DNA from: Ktedonobacterales bacterium
GTDB taxonomy: Bacteria > Chloroflexota > Ktedonobacteria > Ktedonobacterales > JADMIN01
NCBI GenBank assembly: GCA_025935235.1
Contig: JAICVT010000290.1
Coordinates: 1-5,753 of the forward strand
Reading direction: 5' to 3'
DNA length: 5,753 nt
Shown: piece by piece, positions 1-5,303 of the stretch
How positions within the stretch are numbered: position 1 is the stretch's first letter
Layout: each line of letters starts with the position of its first letter
Program-made: the position numbers and the translations under genes
The notes under the pieces: generated by a model
Told to the model about the DNA's origin: nothing
Seen by the model: the letters and a program-made list of their open reading frames with translations, nothing else
The model's database searches: none

Positions 1-131
1 GCGCGCCCGCGCCGACCGCCAGCCTCTCTGGCGATGGCGCGCCACAGCGGAACGGATTGACGAAACAGACAGGTTTGGGTAGGCGAGCGGGTCGGCGAAA
101 GCGCCCGCGCGCAACGACGGAGGCCTCCCTC
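1..131 (+). other. ftsH leader, possibly containing the 3' end of an upstream gene
   Basis: All three forward frames are open from the window edge. One closes with TGA at 58-60 and one with TAG at 80-82. The third runs into the ftsH frame without a stop. Either of the first two could be the last residues of an upstream gene; the frame ending at 82 finishes with residues RIDETDRFG. FtsH genes are often preceded by tilS or hpt, but this fragment is too short for me to assign. I see no convincing sigma-70 promoter, so ftsH may be read from a promoter left of the window. Confidence 0.3.
119..123 (+). promoter_or_regulatory. Ribosome binding site of ftsH
   Basis: GGAGG lies 8 nt before the ATG at 132. 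This is an ideal Shine-Dalgarno sequence at ideal spacing. The alternative in-frame TTG at 57 has only a weak GGA directly before it. This site decides the ftsH start in favour of 132. Confidence 0.8.
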
Positions 132-2180
132 ATGCCAAAGGTTCGGGTGACACGCGGCGCCGCTGCCATCATCCTCTCAGCGGTCGTCGCCATGATCATC
201 CTGGTGATCGTCGTCGCCGTCCAGCAGCGCGAAGCTCCACACCAGGTGGACCTCTCGACGCTGCTTGCCGATGTGCGGGTTGATGTCGCGGCCCATCGTG
301 TGGATACGCTGACCGTTGACAGCGCGACACTGACCCTCGATCGCGGCGATGGCAATATTGTGCAGACCACCGTCGGGCCAGGCTTCTCGCTCGCCGATGC
401 GCTCCAGCGCGACTCCGGCGTGCCTTACAACAATCCACACGTGCTCCAGGTCGCCTATGAGCAGCCCAGCGCCTGGTCGTCGGTCGGTAACTACATCGTC
501 TCGCTGCTGCTGATCGGCGCGGTCGTCGGGATGCTGTTCTACTTCATGCGTCGCGGCCAGGGCGGCGGCAATCCGGCGATGGCGTTTGGCAAGAGCCGCG
601 CGCGCATGTTCGCGGAGGATAAGCCCTCGACCACCTTCGCCGATGTGGCGGGCGTGGATGAGGCCAAACAGGAGCTGCAGGAGATCGTCGAGTTCCTCAA
701 GTTTCCGCAGAAGTTCGCCGCCGTCGGCGCGCGCATCCCCAAAGGCGTGCTGCTGGTGGGGCCGCCAGGGACGGGCAAGACGCTCATCTCGCGCGCGGTG
801 GCTGGTGAGGCGGGCGTGCCGTTCTTCAGCATCAGCGGCTCGGAGTTCGTCGAGATGTTCGTCGGCGTCGGCGCCAGCCGCATGCGCGACCTCTTCGAGC
901 AGGCCAAGAAGGCCGCGCCGTGCATCATCTTCGTGGATGAGATTGACGCGGTGGGACGCCAGCGGGGCGCGGGCTTCGGCGGCTCGCACGACGAACGCGA
1001 GCAGACCCTCAACCAGATGCTGGTTGAGATGGACGGCTTCGACTCGCACACCAACGTGATCGTGATGGCGGCGACCAACCGCCCCGACGTACTCGATCCC
1101 GCGCTGCTGCGTCCTGGGCGCTTCGACCGCCAGGTGACGCTCGACCGCCCCGACATTCGCGGGCGCGTCTCGATCCTGCGGGTGCATGCGCGCAACAAGC
1201 CGCTGGCCGCCGGTGTTGATCTGGAGATCATCGGGCGACAGACAGCGGGCTTCTCTGGCGCCGATCTGCAGAACCTGCTGAACGAGGCCGCCATCCTGAC
1301 CGCGCGCTACAGCGAGACGACCATCAGCATGACGACCATCGAGGAGGCGATGGATCGCGTGGTGGCCGGGCCAGCGCGCAAGAGCCGCGTCATCAGCGAG
1401 CGCGAGAAGGCCATCACCGCCTACCACGAGGTGGGGCATGCGCTGGTGGCGCATCTGCTGCCCAAGTGCGATCCGGTCCACAAAGTCTCGATCATCTCGC
1501 GCGGCCAGATGGGCGGCTACACGCGGCTCGTCTCGGATGAAGACCGCTCGCTGTGGTCGAAGTCGCAGTTCCGCGAGTTCCTGGCCTTCGCGCTGGGTGG
1601 TCACGCCGCCGAGAAGATCACCTTTGGCGAGGTGACAACCGGCGCCTCCAACGACATCGAGCGCGTCACCTCCATCGCCCGTAAGATGGTCACGGACTAC
1701 GGCATGAGCGAGCGGCTGGGGCCAGTGCAACTCGGCAAGCGCGAGAGCGCGGGCTACCTCAGCGCTGACGGCGCCGAATCGCGCAACTACAGCGAAGAGA
1801 CGGCGCGCGAGATTGACGAAGAGGTGCGCGACATCGTGCTGCGCGCGCTCGACACCGCCGAGAGCCTGCTGCGCCAGCATCAGGAGCGACTGATCCTCAT
1901 CAGCGAGCGGCTCATCAAGAAGGAAGTGCTAGAGGGACACGAGTTCGCGGAGCTGTTCGCCATGCCGCTGCCAGAGGATAGCGAGCCGGCCACGCTGGCG
2001 GCGCTGGCGGGCGAGGAGAGCATGCCCCACGCCGCGCGCCCGGCCGCGCAGGCCATCGGCGAGCACGGGCTGCCGCCGGGGCTGGGCGTCAACCTCAGCG
2101 CTGAAAACACCACGCTGCCCGGACAGCTCGGCCAGCTCGGCGCATCAATGGATCACGCCGAGCCAGACGAGACGCGCTGA
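132..2180 (+). CDS. ftsH: ATP-dependent zinc metalloprotease FtsH
   Basis: FtsH is a hexameric membrane-anchored AAA+ protease that extracts and degrades damaged or unassembled membrane proteins and some cytosolic regulators. From ATG 132 the product is 682 aa. Residues 9-30 form TM1, about 31-119 an extracytoplasmic domain, and 121-141 TM2. Cytoplasmic signatures follow: FGKSRAR 152-158; Walker A GPPGTGKT 210-217; pore-loop FVG 243-245; Walker B IIFVDEID 265-272; sensor-1 Asn316; arginine fingers Arg330 and Arg333 in RPGRFDR; zinc site HEVGH 432-436 with Glu433 catalytic; third zinc ligand Asp508 in GASND. All catalytic residues are present, so it should be active. Two positions differ from the common GGR-x-AEE segment: His491 replaces Arg and Lys495 replaces the second Glu. 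The last 75 or so residues form a variable Ala/Gly/Pro/Glu-rich tail. The frame is open upstream (TTG 57 would add 25 basic residues), but the strong ribosome site supports 132. Family assignment is certain; the start is likely. Confidence 0.97.
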   Translation: MPKVRVTRGAAAIILSAVVAMIILVIVVAVQQREAPHQVDLSTLLADVRVDVAAHRVDTLTVDSATLTLDRGDGNIVQTTVGPGFSLADALQRDSGVPYNNPHVLQVAYEQPSAWSSVGNYIVSLLLIGAVVGMLFYFMRRGQGGGNPAMAFGKSRARMFAEDKPSTTFADVAGVDEAKQELQEIVEFLKFPQKFAAVGARIPKGVLLVGPPGTGKTLISRAVAGEAGVPFFSISGSEFVEMFVGVGASRMRDLFEQAKKAAPCIIFVDEIDAVGRQRGAGFGGSHDEREQTLNQMLVEMDGFDSHTNVIVMAATNRPDVLDPALLRPGRFDRQVTLDRPDIRGRVSILRVHARNKPLAAGVDLEIIGRQTAGFSGADLQNLLNEAAILTARYSETTISMTTIEEAMDRVVAGPARKSRVISEREKAITAYHEVGHALVAHLLPKCDPVHKVSIISRGQMGGYTRLVSDEDRSLWSKSQFREFLAFALGGHAAEKITFGEVTTGASNDIERVTSIARKMVTDYGMSERLGPVQLGKRESAGYLSADGAESRNYSEETAREIDEEVRDIVLRALDTAESLLRQHQERLILISERLIKKEVLEGHEFAELFAMPLPEDSEPATLAALAGEESMPHAARPAAQAIGEHGLPPGLGVNLSAENTTLPGQLGQLGASMDHAEPDETR

Positions 2181-2202
2181 GTTCATACGCGCCCACACGC
2201 AG

Positions 2203-2248
2203 CGCCCCGCCACTCCGCTCCTCATGCGCGGAGTGGCGGGGCGTTTCT
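2203..2248 (+). terminator. Rho-independent terminator after ftsH
   Basis: A perfect 16-bp GC-rich stem pairs 2203-2218 with 2228-2243. It has a 9-nt loop (TCCTCATGC) and is followed by TTTCT. It begins 23 nt after the ftsH stop and separates ftsH from the DUF1206 gene, so the two are probably separate transcription units. Confidence 0.88.
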
Positions 2249-2332
2249 ATGTGGCGTATCCGCGTGGCGCCGTTCTTGCCTTCTCCTCGCTTCAGCGGTT
2301 CAGCCTGAGCGCGTCTGGCGCGCTGGACCGCG

Positions 2333-2340
2333 AAGGAAGG
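2333..2340 (+). promoter_or_regulatory. Ribosome binding site of the DUF1206 gene
   Basis: AAGGAAGG ends 10 nt before the GTG at 2351, a slightly long but workable spacing. An ATG at 2341 touches this motif directly and opens only an 11-codon frame, so it is not a credible start. The next in-frame ATG (2420) has no ribosome site. Confidence 0.6.
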
Positions 2341-2350
2341 ATGGCGAACA

Positions 2351-3247
2351 GTGAGACAGCTACACGCTTCAGATAGCGCGACGGATGGTTCAACGCCTGG
2401 CGCCGACGCGCAGCGCGCCATGCGGCGCGCCAACATGGGCGCCCACGCCGCTGTGCGCTCACCGTGGTTCACGACACTGGCGCGGCTCGGCTATGCCGCC
2501 AAGGGACTGGTCTACATCGTCATTGGCTGGCTCGCGCTGATGACCGCCGTGCGCGCAGGCGGGCAGACCACCGACCCGCAGGGCGCCATCACCGACATCT
2601 ACCAGCAGCCGTTCGGCAAGGTGTTGCTCTTCATCATCGTGGTTGGCTTCATCGGCTACGCGCTCTGGCAGTTCGTGCGCGCGGCCTTCAACTCGGACGG
2701 CGAGGGTGACCCCAAGAAGGACACCGTGCTGCGCATCGGCTACGCAGTGGTCGGCGTCACGTACCTGGGCTTCGCGCTGGCGGCCCTGCGCCTGCTGCTG
2801 CAGCATGCCGCGCCGCAAGGCTCTAACTCCACCACGCAGGACTGGACAGCGCGCCTGCTGGGCGCTCCGCTCGGCGTGGCGCTGGTGATCCTGCTAGGAG
2901 TGATCGTCCTCGGCGTGGCGGGCGCGCTGTTCTACGAAGCGTGGACGCGCCGCTTCGAGCGCTCCTTCCCGACGGGCCAGATGAACGAGGTGGAGCGCAA
3001 GGTGATGCGAGTCAGCGGGCGCTATGGCATCGGCTCGCTCGGCGCGATCTTCATCGTCATCGGCCTCTTCCTGATCCTCGCGGCGGCGCATCACAACCCG
3101 CGCCAGGCGCAGGGACTCGCTGGCGCGCTGGCGACGCTGGCCGCGCAGCCCTTTGGCCCCATCCTGCTGGGTCTGGTTGCGCTGGGCCTCGTCGCTTATG
3201 GCGTCTACGGCTGGGTCGAGGCGCGCTACCGCCGCATCGCCGCCTGA
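2351..3247 (+). CDS. DUF1206 family six-helix integral membrane protein
   Basis: This 298-aa protein consists of three tandem repeats of about 70-80 residues, each contributing two transmembrane helices. That is the hallmark of DUF1206, a family of unknown function common in Actinobacteria, Chloroflexi and Cyanobacteria. The repeats are seen directly. Repeat 1 (45-113) opens with ARLGYAAKGLVYIVIG and closes with QPFGKVLL and IGYALW. Repeat 2 (127-200) opens with LRIGYAVVGVTYL. Repeat 3 (221-293) opens with SGRYGIGSLGAIFIVIG and closes with QPFGPILLGLVALGLVAYG. Helices lie near 49-67, 90-108, 128-150, 173-195, 225-247 and 268-287. Repeat 2 has lost the QPFG motif (GAPLG instead). The first 37 residues are hydrophilic and probably cytoplasmic. 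The start is GTG 2351, chosen from the ribosome site; ATG 2420 would remove 23 residues without touching the membrane domain. The gene stands alone behind the ftsH terminator and converges on the next gene. Its substrate or role cannot be read from the sequence. Confidence 0.9.
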   Translation: MRQLHASDSATDGSTPGADAQRAMRRANMGAHAAVRSPWFTTLARLGYAAKGLVYIVIGWLALMTAVRAGGQTTDPQGAITDIYQQPFGKVLLFIIVVGFIGYALWQFVRAAFNSDGEGDPKKDTVLRIGYAVVGVTYLGFALAALRLLLQHAAPQGSNSTTQDWTARLLGAPLGVALVILLGVIVLGVAGALFYEAWTRRFERSFPTGQMNEVERKVMRVSGRYGIGSLGAIFIVIGLFLILAAAHHNPRQAQGLAGALATLAAQPFGPILLGLVALGLVAYGVYGWVEARYRRIAA

Positions 3248-3296
3248 TCCACCAGCCTGGCGACACGCGCTCGCCGCCCACAGGCGACCAGCGGAA
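3248..3296. other. Short intergenic spacer between convergent genes
   Basis: These 49 bp separate two convergent stop codons. They hold competing 5-bp hairpins: GGCGA 3259-3263 with TCGCC 3271-3275, and the same TCGCC with GGCGA 3283-3287. Flanking CTGG 3257-3260 and CCAG 3288-3291 could also pair. There is no T-tract on either strand. A weak bidirectional terminator is possible but not supported well enough to call. Confidence 0.3.
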
Positions 3297-3959
3297 TCAA
3301 TCCAGAAAGGTGAAGCTCAGCAGCATGGGATAGAAGGTGTGGGAGTCGAGCGACGAGAAGTCGTTCTTCAGTCCCGCATACGCGATGATGTAGGCAGACC
3401 CATTGTGGTTCGCGATAATGACGACCGTGTGCAGCACAACGCCGTGAATCGTCATATCCGCCGCTTCCTGTGTCCAGGTCTCGCCAGCCAGTGGGATCGA
3501 GGTTGGCCCTTCCAGGTGGTCGTAGGATCCGTTCCCACCCGCCGACAGCGAAATCTCTTTGAAGGTGCTGGATTCAGTGCTGACGATCTCATCGTTCGTG
3601 GCGGTCCCGGAGACGTGGCCGATGACGATATCGCCGCCCTGCTCCCCGGAGACCCACACGGCGTCGCCATTCGAGACGGAGCGCGTCCAACTGGTCGGCT
3701 GGTCAACCCGGTAATCGCCCGCTGGATCGGCGTACAGGCTGAACCCTGGCGGCAGCGTCGCTGTCGGCGTGGGAGCGGGCGTGGTAGCGGTCGCCGTCGC
3801 TTTGGCGCTGGTCACGGCTGCGGGAATCCGCGTAACATGGTACGCATACCAGCCACCGAGGACCAGGACGACCAGCGCGAGCGCGCCAATGCCGGTGAAG
3901 ATGAGCGGCAGGCTGCTCCTGCGCTTGGGCGGCGCGCTCTGGGTTTGTGGTTCACTCCG
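3297..3959 (-). CDS. C-terminal part of frameshifted TIR-like membrane protein: TM helix plus extracytoplasmic domain
   Basis: This is the downstream half of one gene interrupted by an apparent frameshift. From about 3959 this frame encodes a basic, Pro/Ser-rich stretch (SAPPKRRSS). A transmembrane helix follows at 3911-3840 (LIFTGIGALALVVLVLGGWY), then a Thr/Ala/Pro spacer, then a domain of about 150 residues from roughly 3750 to the stop. The helix after KRR implies a cytoplasmic N side and an external C side. The domain pattern (GFSLYADPAGDYRVDQPTSW near its start, a central GETW, then HTVVIIANHNGSAYIIAYAG and a final PMLLSFTF) resembles PsbP/Mog1-like domains of surface proteins. This is fold-level inference only. 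An ORF from GTG 3815 (172 aa) would lack the helix and has no ribosome site, so I do not accept that start. The two frames overlap openly from 3812 to about 4124. The function is unknown; an external sensing or binding domain is plausible. Confidence 0.72.
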   Translation of the reverse strand, partial: RSEPQTQSAPPKRRSSLPLIFTGIGALALVVLVLGGWYAYHVTRIPAAVTSAKATATATTPAPTPTATLPPGFSLYADPAGDYRVDQPTSWTRSVSNGDAVWVSGEQGGDIVIGHVSGTATNDEIVSTESSTFKEISLSAGGNGSYDHLEGPTSIPLAGETWTQEAADMTIHGVVLHTVVIIANHNGSAYIIAYAGLKNDFSSLDSHTFYPMLLSFTFLD

Positions 3960-4459
3960 CCAGCTCCGTAGCCCGCATGGCCCTGAGGACCTGGGTACCC
4001 CATCGGGTAGGTGGGCTGCGCGCCGTACATGGACGGATAGGGCGCCATCACCTGCGGCGGCATGGATGGCGCCGGCGCGGCGGGTCCCAGCAGCCCAACG
4101 AGCGCGCGGTGGATGGCCGCGCTGTCATGCTCCGCGAATCCCGAGGAGGGAATCGGAGCGACAGCCCACGGCGCATACGGCGGCGACATCGGCGCCATGA
4201 CGAGCGGGATGAGGTTGGCGGGCCGGGCGTTGAGCGCCGCAATGACGGCGGGGCTGCTGAGCGACGCGGGCGCGAGCGGCACGATGCAAGCCTGCGCCCC
4301 TGCCGCATGCGCCTCCACCTGATCGGTGACCACAGGAGTCCAGCCATACTGCCGCAATCCGTAGGCGAGCGCCTCCGCCACGGGATCGCCGGGGCTGGCG
4401 GCGATCAACACCAGGCGCTGGCTCGTGGGAGCGAGAGGGTAGTTGTCGGTAGGCTGCAT
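3812..4459 (-). CDS. N-terminal part of frameshifted TIR-like membrane protein: TIR-like domain plus Pro/Tyr/Gly-rich linker
   Basis: This is the upstream half of the split gene. From ATG 4459, residues 15-125 follow the layout of a TIR-type flavodoxin-like fold. A first strand RLVLIAAS is followed by a helix ending GLRQYGW, strand TPVVTD, strand ACIVPLAP, an SS-x-AVIAAL helix, strand LIPLVMAP, and a last helix AAIHRALVGLLG. The usual acidic catalytic position in the helix after the SxxS motif is not visible (SSPAVIAALNA), so NADase activity is not predicted. Residues 126-168 are a disordered linker rich in Pro, Tyr, Met and Gly (for example YPMGYPGPQGHAGYGAGG). After about residue 168 this frame turns into Arg/Ser-rich sequence and stops at 3812. 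The sensible continuation (TM helix, external domain) is in the -1 frame. The repaired product would be about 387 aa. ATG 4459 is preceded by AGGAGG at 4471-4476, 11 nt away. ATGs at 4507, 4495 and 4483 are alternatives; ATG 4582 lies upstream of the predicted promoter and is rejected. Confidence 0.68.
   Translation of the reverse strand: MQPTDNYPLAPTSQRLVLIAASPGDPVAEALAYGLRQYGWTPVVTDQVEAHAAGAQACIVPLAPASLSSPAVIAALNARPANLIPLVMAPMSPPYAPWAVAPIPSSGFAEHDSAAIHRALVGLLGPAAPAPSMPPQVMAPYPSMYGAQPTYPMGYPGPQGHAGYGAGGVNHKPRARRPSAGAACRSSSPALARSRWSSWSSVAGMRTMLRGFPQP
3930..3965 (-). other. Apparent -1 frameshift within the TIR-like gene
   Basis: Sensible protein sequence runs in one minus-strand frame down to about 3960 (the GYGAGG linker). 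It continues in another from about 3959 (SEPQTQSAPPKRRSS, then a transmembrane helix). Restoring one frame needs one extra base or a -1 slip. No canonical X-XXY-YYZ slippery heptamer is in register. The nearest, C-AAA-CCC around 3943-3949, does not fit. A missing base in a GG or CC run, either a sequencing or assembly error or a real mutation, is the simpler explanation. Confidence 0.7.
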
Positions 4460-4470
4460 GGCTCGCTCTT

Positions 4471-4476
4471 CCTCCT
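4471..4476 (-). promoter_or_regulatory. Ribosome binding site of the TIR-like gene
   Basis: On the minus strand AGGAGG precedes ATG 4459 by 11 nt. This is a full-strength motif at longer than usual spacing. It lies directly after the last copy of the 12-bp repeat, whose end supplies its first bases. It is the best start signal in the leader. Confidence 0.5.
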
Positions 4477-4510
4477 GGATCATGGCCTGGATCATGGCCT
4501 GGATCATGGC
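4475..4510 (-). repeat. Perfect 3 x 12 bp tandem repeat at the 5' end of the TIR-like gene
   Basis: Three identical copies of CTGGATCATGGC (plus-strand sense) occupy 4475-4486, 4487-4498 and 4499-4510. On the minus strand each unit carries an ATG (first bases 4507, 4495, 4483) in frame with the gene and would encode Met-Ile-Gln-Ala. The array lies between the predicted promoter and the strong ribosome site. It is therefore either an untranslated leader or a tandem N-terminal extension. Exact identity of the units suggests recent expansion by slippage. Confidence 0.9.
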
Positions 4511-4550
4511 GCCGCCGCTCACATTTCGCCGCCAGCGCGCTCGCAGCGCC

Positions 4551-4559
4551 AGTATAGCA
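4551..4559 (-). promoter_or_regulatory. Extended -10 promoter for the TIR-like gene
   Basis: On the minus strand the sequence reads TGCTATACT. This is a -10 hexamer TATACT (4551-4556) with an extended TGn element (4557-4559). No good -35 is present; the nearest, TGCACA, would sit at 19-bp spacing. Transcription would begin near 4544, downstream of ATG 4582. This supports a start codon at 4507 or later. Confidence 0.5.
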
Positions 4560-4600
4560 TACTGCCAGCGCCTTGTGTGCATCCAGTTTCACTATGAATT

Positions 4601-4640
4601 GAGTCCCGCCGTGACCTGATCTCAGGCTCCGGCGGGACTC
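4601..4640. terminator. Stem-loop between two minus-strand genes, probable terminator
   Basis: A perfect 10-bp stem pairs GAGTCCCGCC 4601-4610 with 4631-4640. An inner stem CCTG 4615-4618 with CAGG 4623-4626 forms on top. It lies 34-73 nt after the stop of the four-helix gene, the right place for its terminator. However, the run after the stem on that strand is AATTCATAG, while the T-rich side (TTCTTC) is on the plus strand, where no gene ends. It may terminate imperfectly, work both ways, or stabilise the 3' end. Confidence 0.45.
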
Positions 4641-4673
4641 TTCTTCGCGACCAGTGGCGGCGAGCCAGGCGAG

Positions 4674-5120
4674 CTAGGCGCGCCGCGCAGGCGCGAGGGC
4701 CGCGCGTGGCGCGGCGACGAAGGCGGCCAGACCATAGCTAATGAAGGCGCCAATGAAGCCGACCGCCATCATCATCGAAGCGCTCTCCTGGTAGCCATTG
4801 GTCAGGAACATCATGCCGCCGCCGTAAGCGACCAGCGCCAGCGCCAGCCCGGCCAGTGTCGTGGCGATCGCCCAGGCCCGGCGCTCGATGAGGCTGAGAA
4901 CCAGCGCCACCAGCCCGACGACCAGGATCATGGTCGCGACGACCATGTGGCTTTGCAGCGATGGCGTGTGCGCGGCGAACTGCATCGCATTGATCTTCAG
5001 GTTGCTGGGGAACGCGATGTACAGATTGACCAGCATCCCCAGCACAAAAACGACCGCCAGCAGGGCCAGATTCAGCCACAGCGCGCCGCGCAACCAGCGG
5101 CCTCGCGACGAAGACTCCAT
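4674..5120 (-). CDS. Small four-helix integral membrane protein, function unknown
   Basis: This 148-aa protein starts at ATG 5120. It is preceded on the minus strand by AGAGGA with about 8 nt spacing, so the 25-residue extension to GTG 5195 is unlikely; that GTG also lies inside an operator-like palindrome. Four hydrophobic helices are visible near 12-35, 58-78, 83-106 and 114-137. Features that may matter are NLYIAFP at the end of helix 1, His51 and His58 flanking the start of helix 2 (TPSLQSHMVVA), a short RR loop between helices 2 and 3, NGYQES before helix 4 and an Arg/Ala-rich C-terminus. The layout recalls one four-helix half of heme A synthase (CtaA/COX15-like) or cytochrome-b561-like proteins, but heme binding is inference only. 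The gene has its own strong promoter with two operator-like palindromes, so it is probably induced by a specific signal. It appears monocistronic, with a stem-loop after its stop. Confidence 0.8.
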   Translation of the reverse strand: MESSSRGRWLRGALWLNLALLAVVFVLGMLVNLYIAFPSNLKINAMQFAAHTPSLQSHMVVATMILVVGLVALVLSLIERRAWAIATTLAGLALALVAYGGGMMFLTNGYQESASMMMAVGFIGAFISYGLAAFVAAPRAALAPARRA

Positions 5121-5188
5121 AGCAAACTTCCTCTCTTCCCGACGCCGGAGCGGCCAGCGCGGCGCTCCAGCGAACGCTCGACCTGCAA

Positions 5189-5204
5189 TAGTCACATGTG
5201 ACTA
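5189..5204. promoter_or_regulatory. Operator O1: perfect 16-bp palindrome over the transcription start
   Basis: TAGTCACATGTGACTA is fully self-complementary. It lies just downstream of the -10 box, covering the predicted start point near 5204. It shares TAGTCA-N4-TGACTA with the second palindrome at 5223-5258. The centres are 44 bp apart. A dimeric repressor bound here would block open-complex formation or early transcription. Confidence 0.75.
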
Positions 5205-5210
5205 ATCACA

Positions 5211-5239
5211 AGTATATCAAATCACGCACGATTAGTCAA
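5211..5239 (-). promoter_or_regulatory. Sigma-70 type promoter of the four-helix membrane protein gene
   Basis: On the minus strand, -35 TTGACT (5234-5239) and -10 TATACT (5211-5216) are separated by exactly 17 bp. Each box matches the sigma-70 consensus at five of six positions. The predicted start is near 5204, giving a leader of about 84 nt before ATG 5120. The -35 box lies inside the larger inverted repeat, and the start point lies in the 16-bp palindrome. Confidence 0.82.
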
Positions 5240-5258
5240 CCTTGACTAATCGTGCGTG
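5223..5258. promoter_or_regulatory. Operator O2: 36-bp inverted repeat covering the -35 box
   Basis: Two perfectly complementary 17-bp arms (5223-5239 and 5242-5258) flank a central CC. The inner part, TTAGTCAA-N2-TTGACTAA, is the type of palindrome recognised by MarR-family dimers. That assignment is family knowledge applied by inference. The outer 8 bp of each arm (CACGCACG / CGTGCGTG) extend the symmetry well beyond one dimer footprint. As RNA it would form a long hairpin followed on the minus strand by ATTTGAT, so it could also stop read-through from the gene ending at 5304. Confidence 0.8.
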
Positions 5259-5303
5259 GAAGAGTGTAGCGCATCAAGTCAGTCGCGGAGGCGCAGGCGT
5301 TGC

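Noticed and set aside
57..131. TTG 57 as the ftsH start, adding 25 Arg-rich residues
   Set aside because: It has only a weak ribosome site, while ATG 132 has GGAGG at 8 nt directly before the first transmembrane helix. It is not excluded, since the frame is open to the window edge.
177..1880. A 567-residue open frame antisense to ftsH
   Set aside because: It lies wholly opposite a certain FtsH. Its Arg/His/Ala-rich, low-complexity translation is typical of the antisense shadow of GC-rich genes, and it has no domain signature.
3297..3815. An independent 172-residue gene starting at GTG 3815
   Set aside because: It has no ribosome site. The same frame just upstream encodes a transmembrane helix that belongs to the protein.
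3940..3952. A programmed -1 slippery site explaining the frameshift
   Set aside because: C-AAA-CCC does not fit the X-XXY-YYZ pattern, and no clear downstream stimulatory structure was found.
4475..4510. A CRISPR-like array
   Set aside because: The 12-bp units are directly adjacent with no spacers and only three copies; it is a simple tandem repeat.
4460..4582. ATG 4582 as the start of the TIR-like gene
   Set aside because: The best promoter (-10 at 4551-4556) lies downstream of it, and the extra residues are Arg/Trp-rich and unlike the rest of the domain.
3769..4597. Overlapping plus-strand open frames opposite the TIR-like gene
   Set aside because: Their Arg/Gly-rich compositions lack domains or ribosome sites and mirror the minus-strand gene.
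5121..5195. GTG 5195 start for the four-helix protein
   Set aside because: It falls within the operator palindrome about 9 nt from the predicted transcription start and has no ribosome site; ATG 5120 has a good one.
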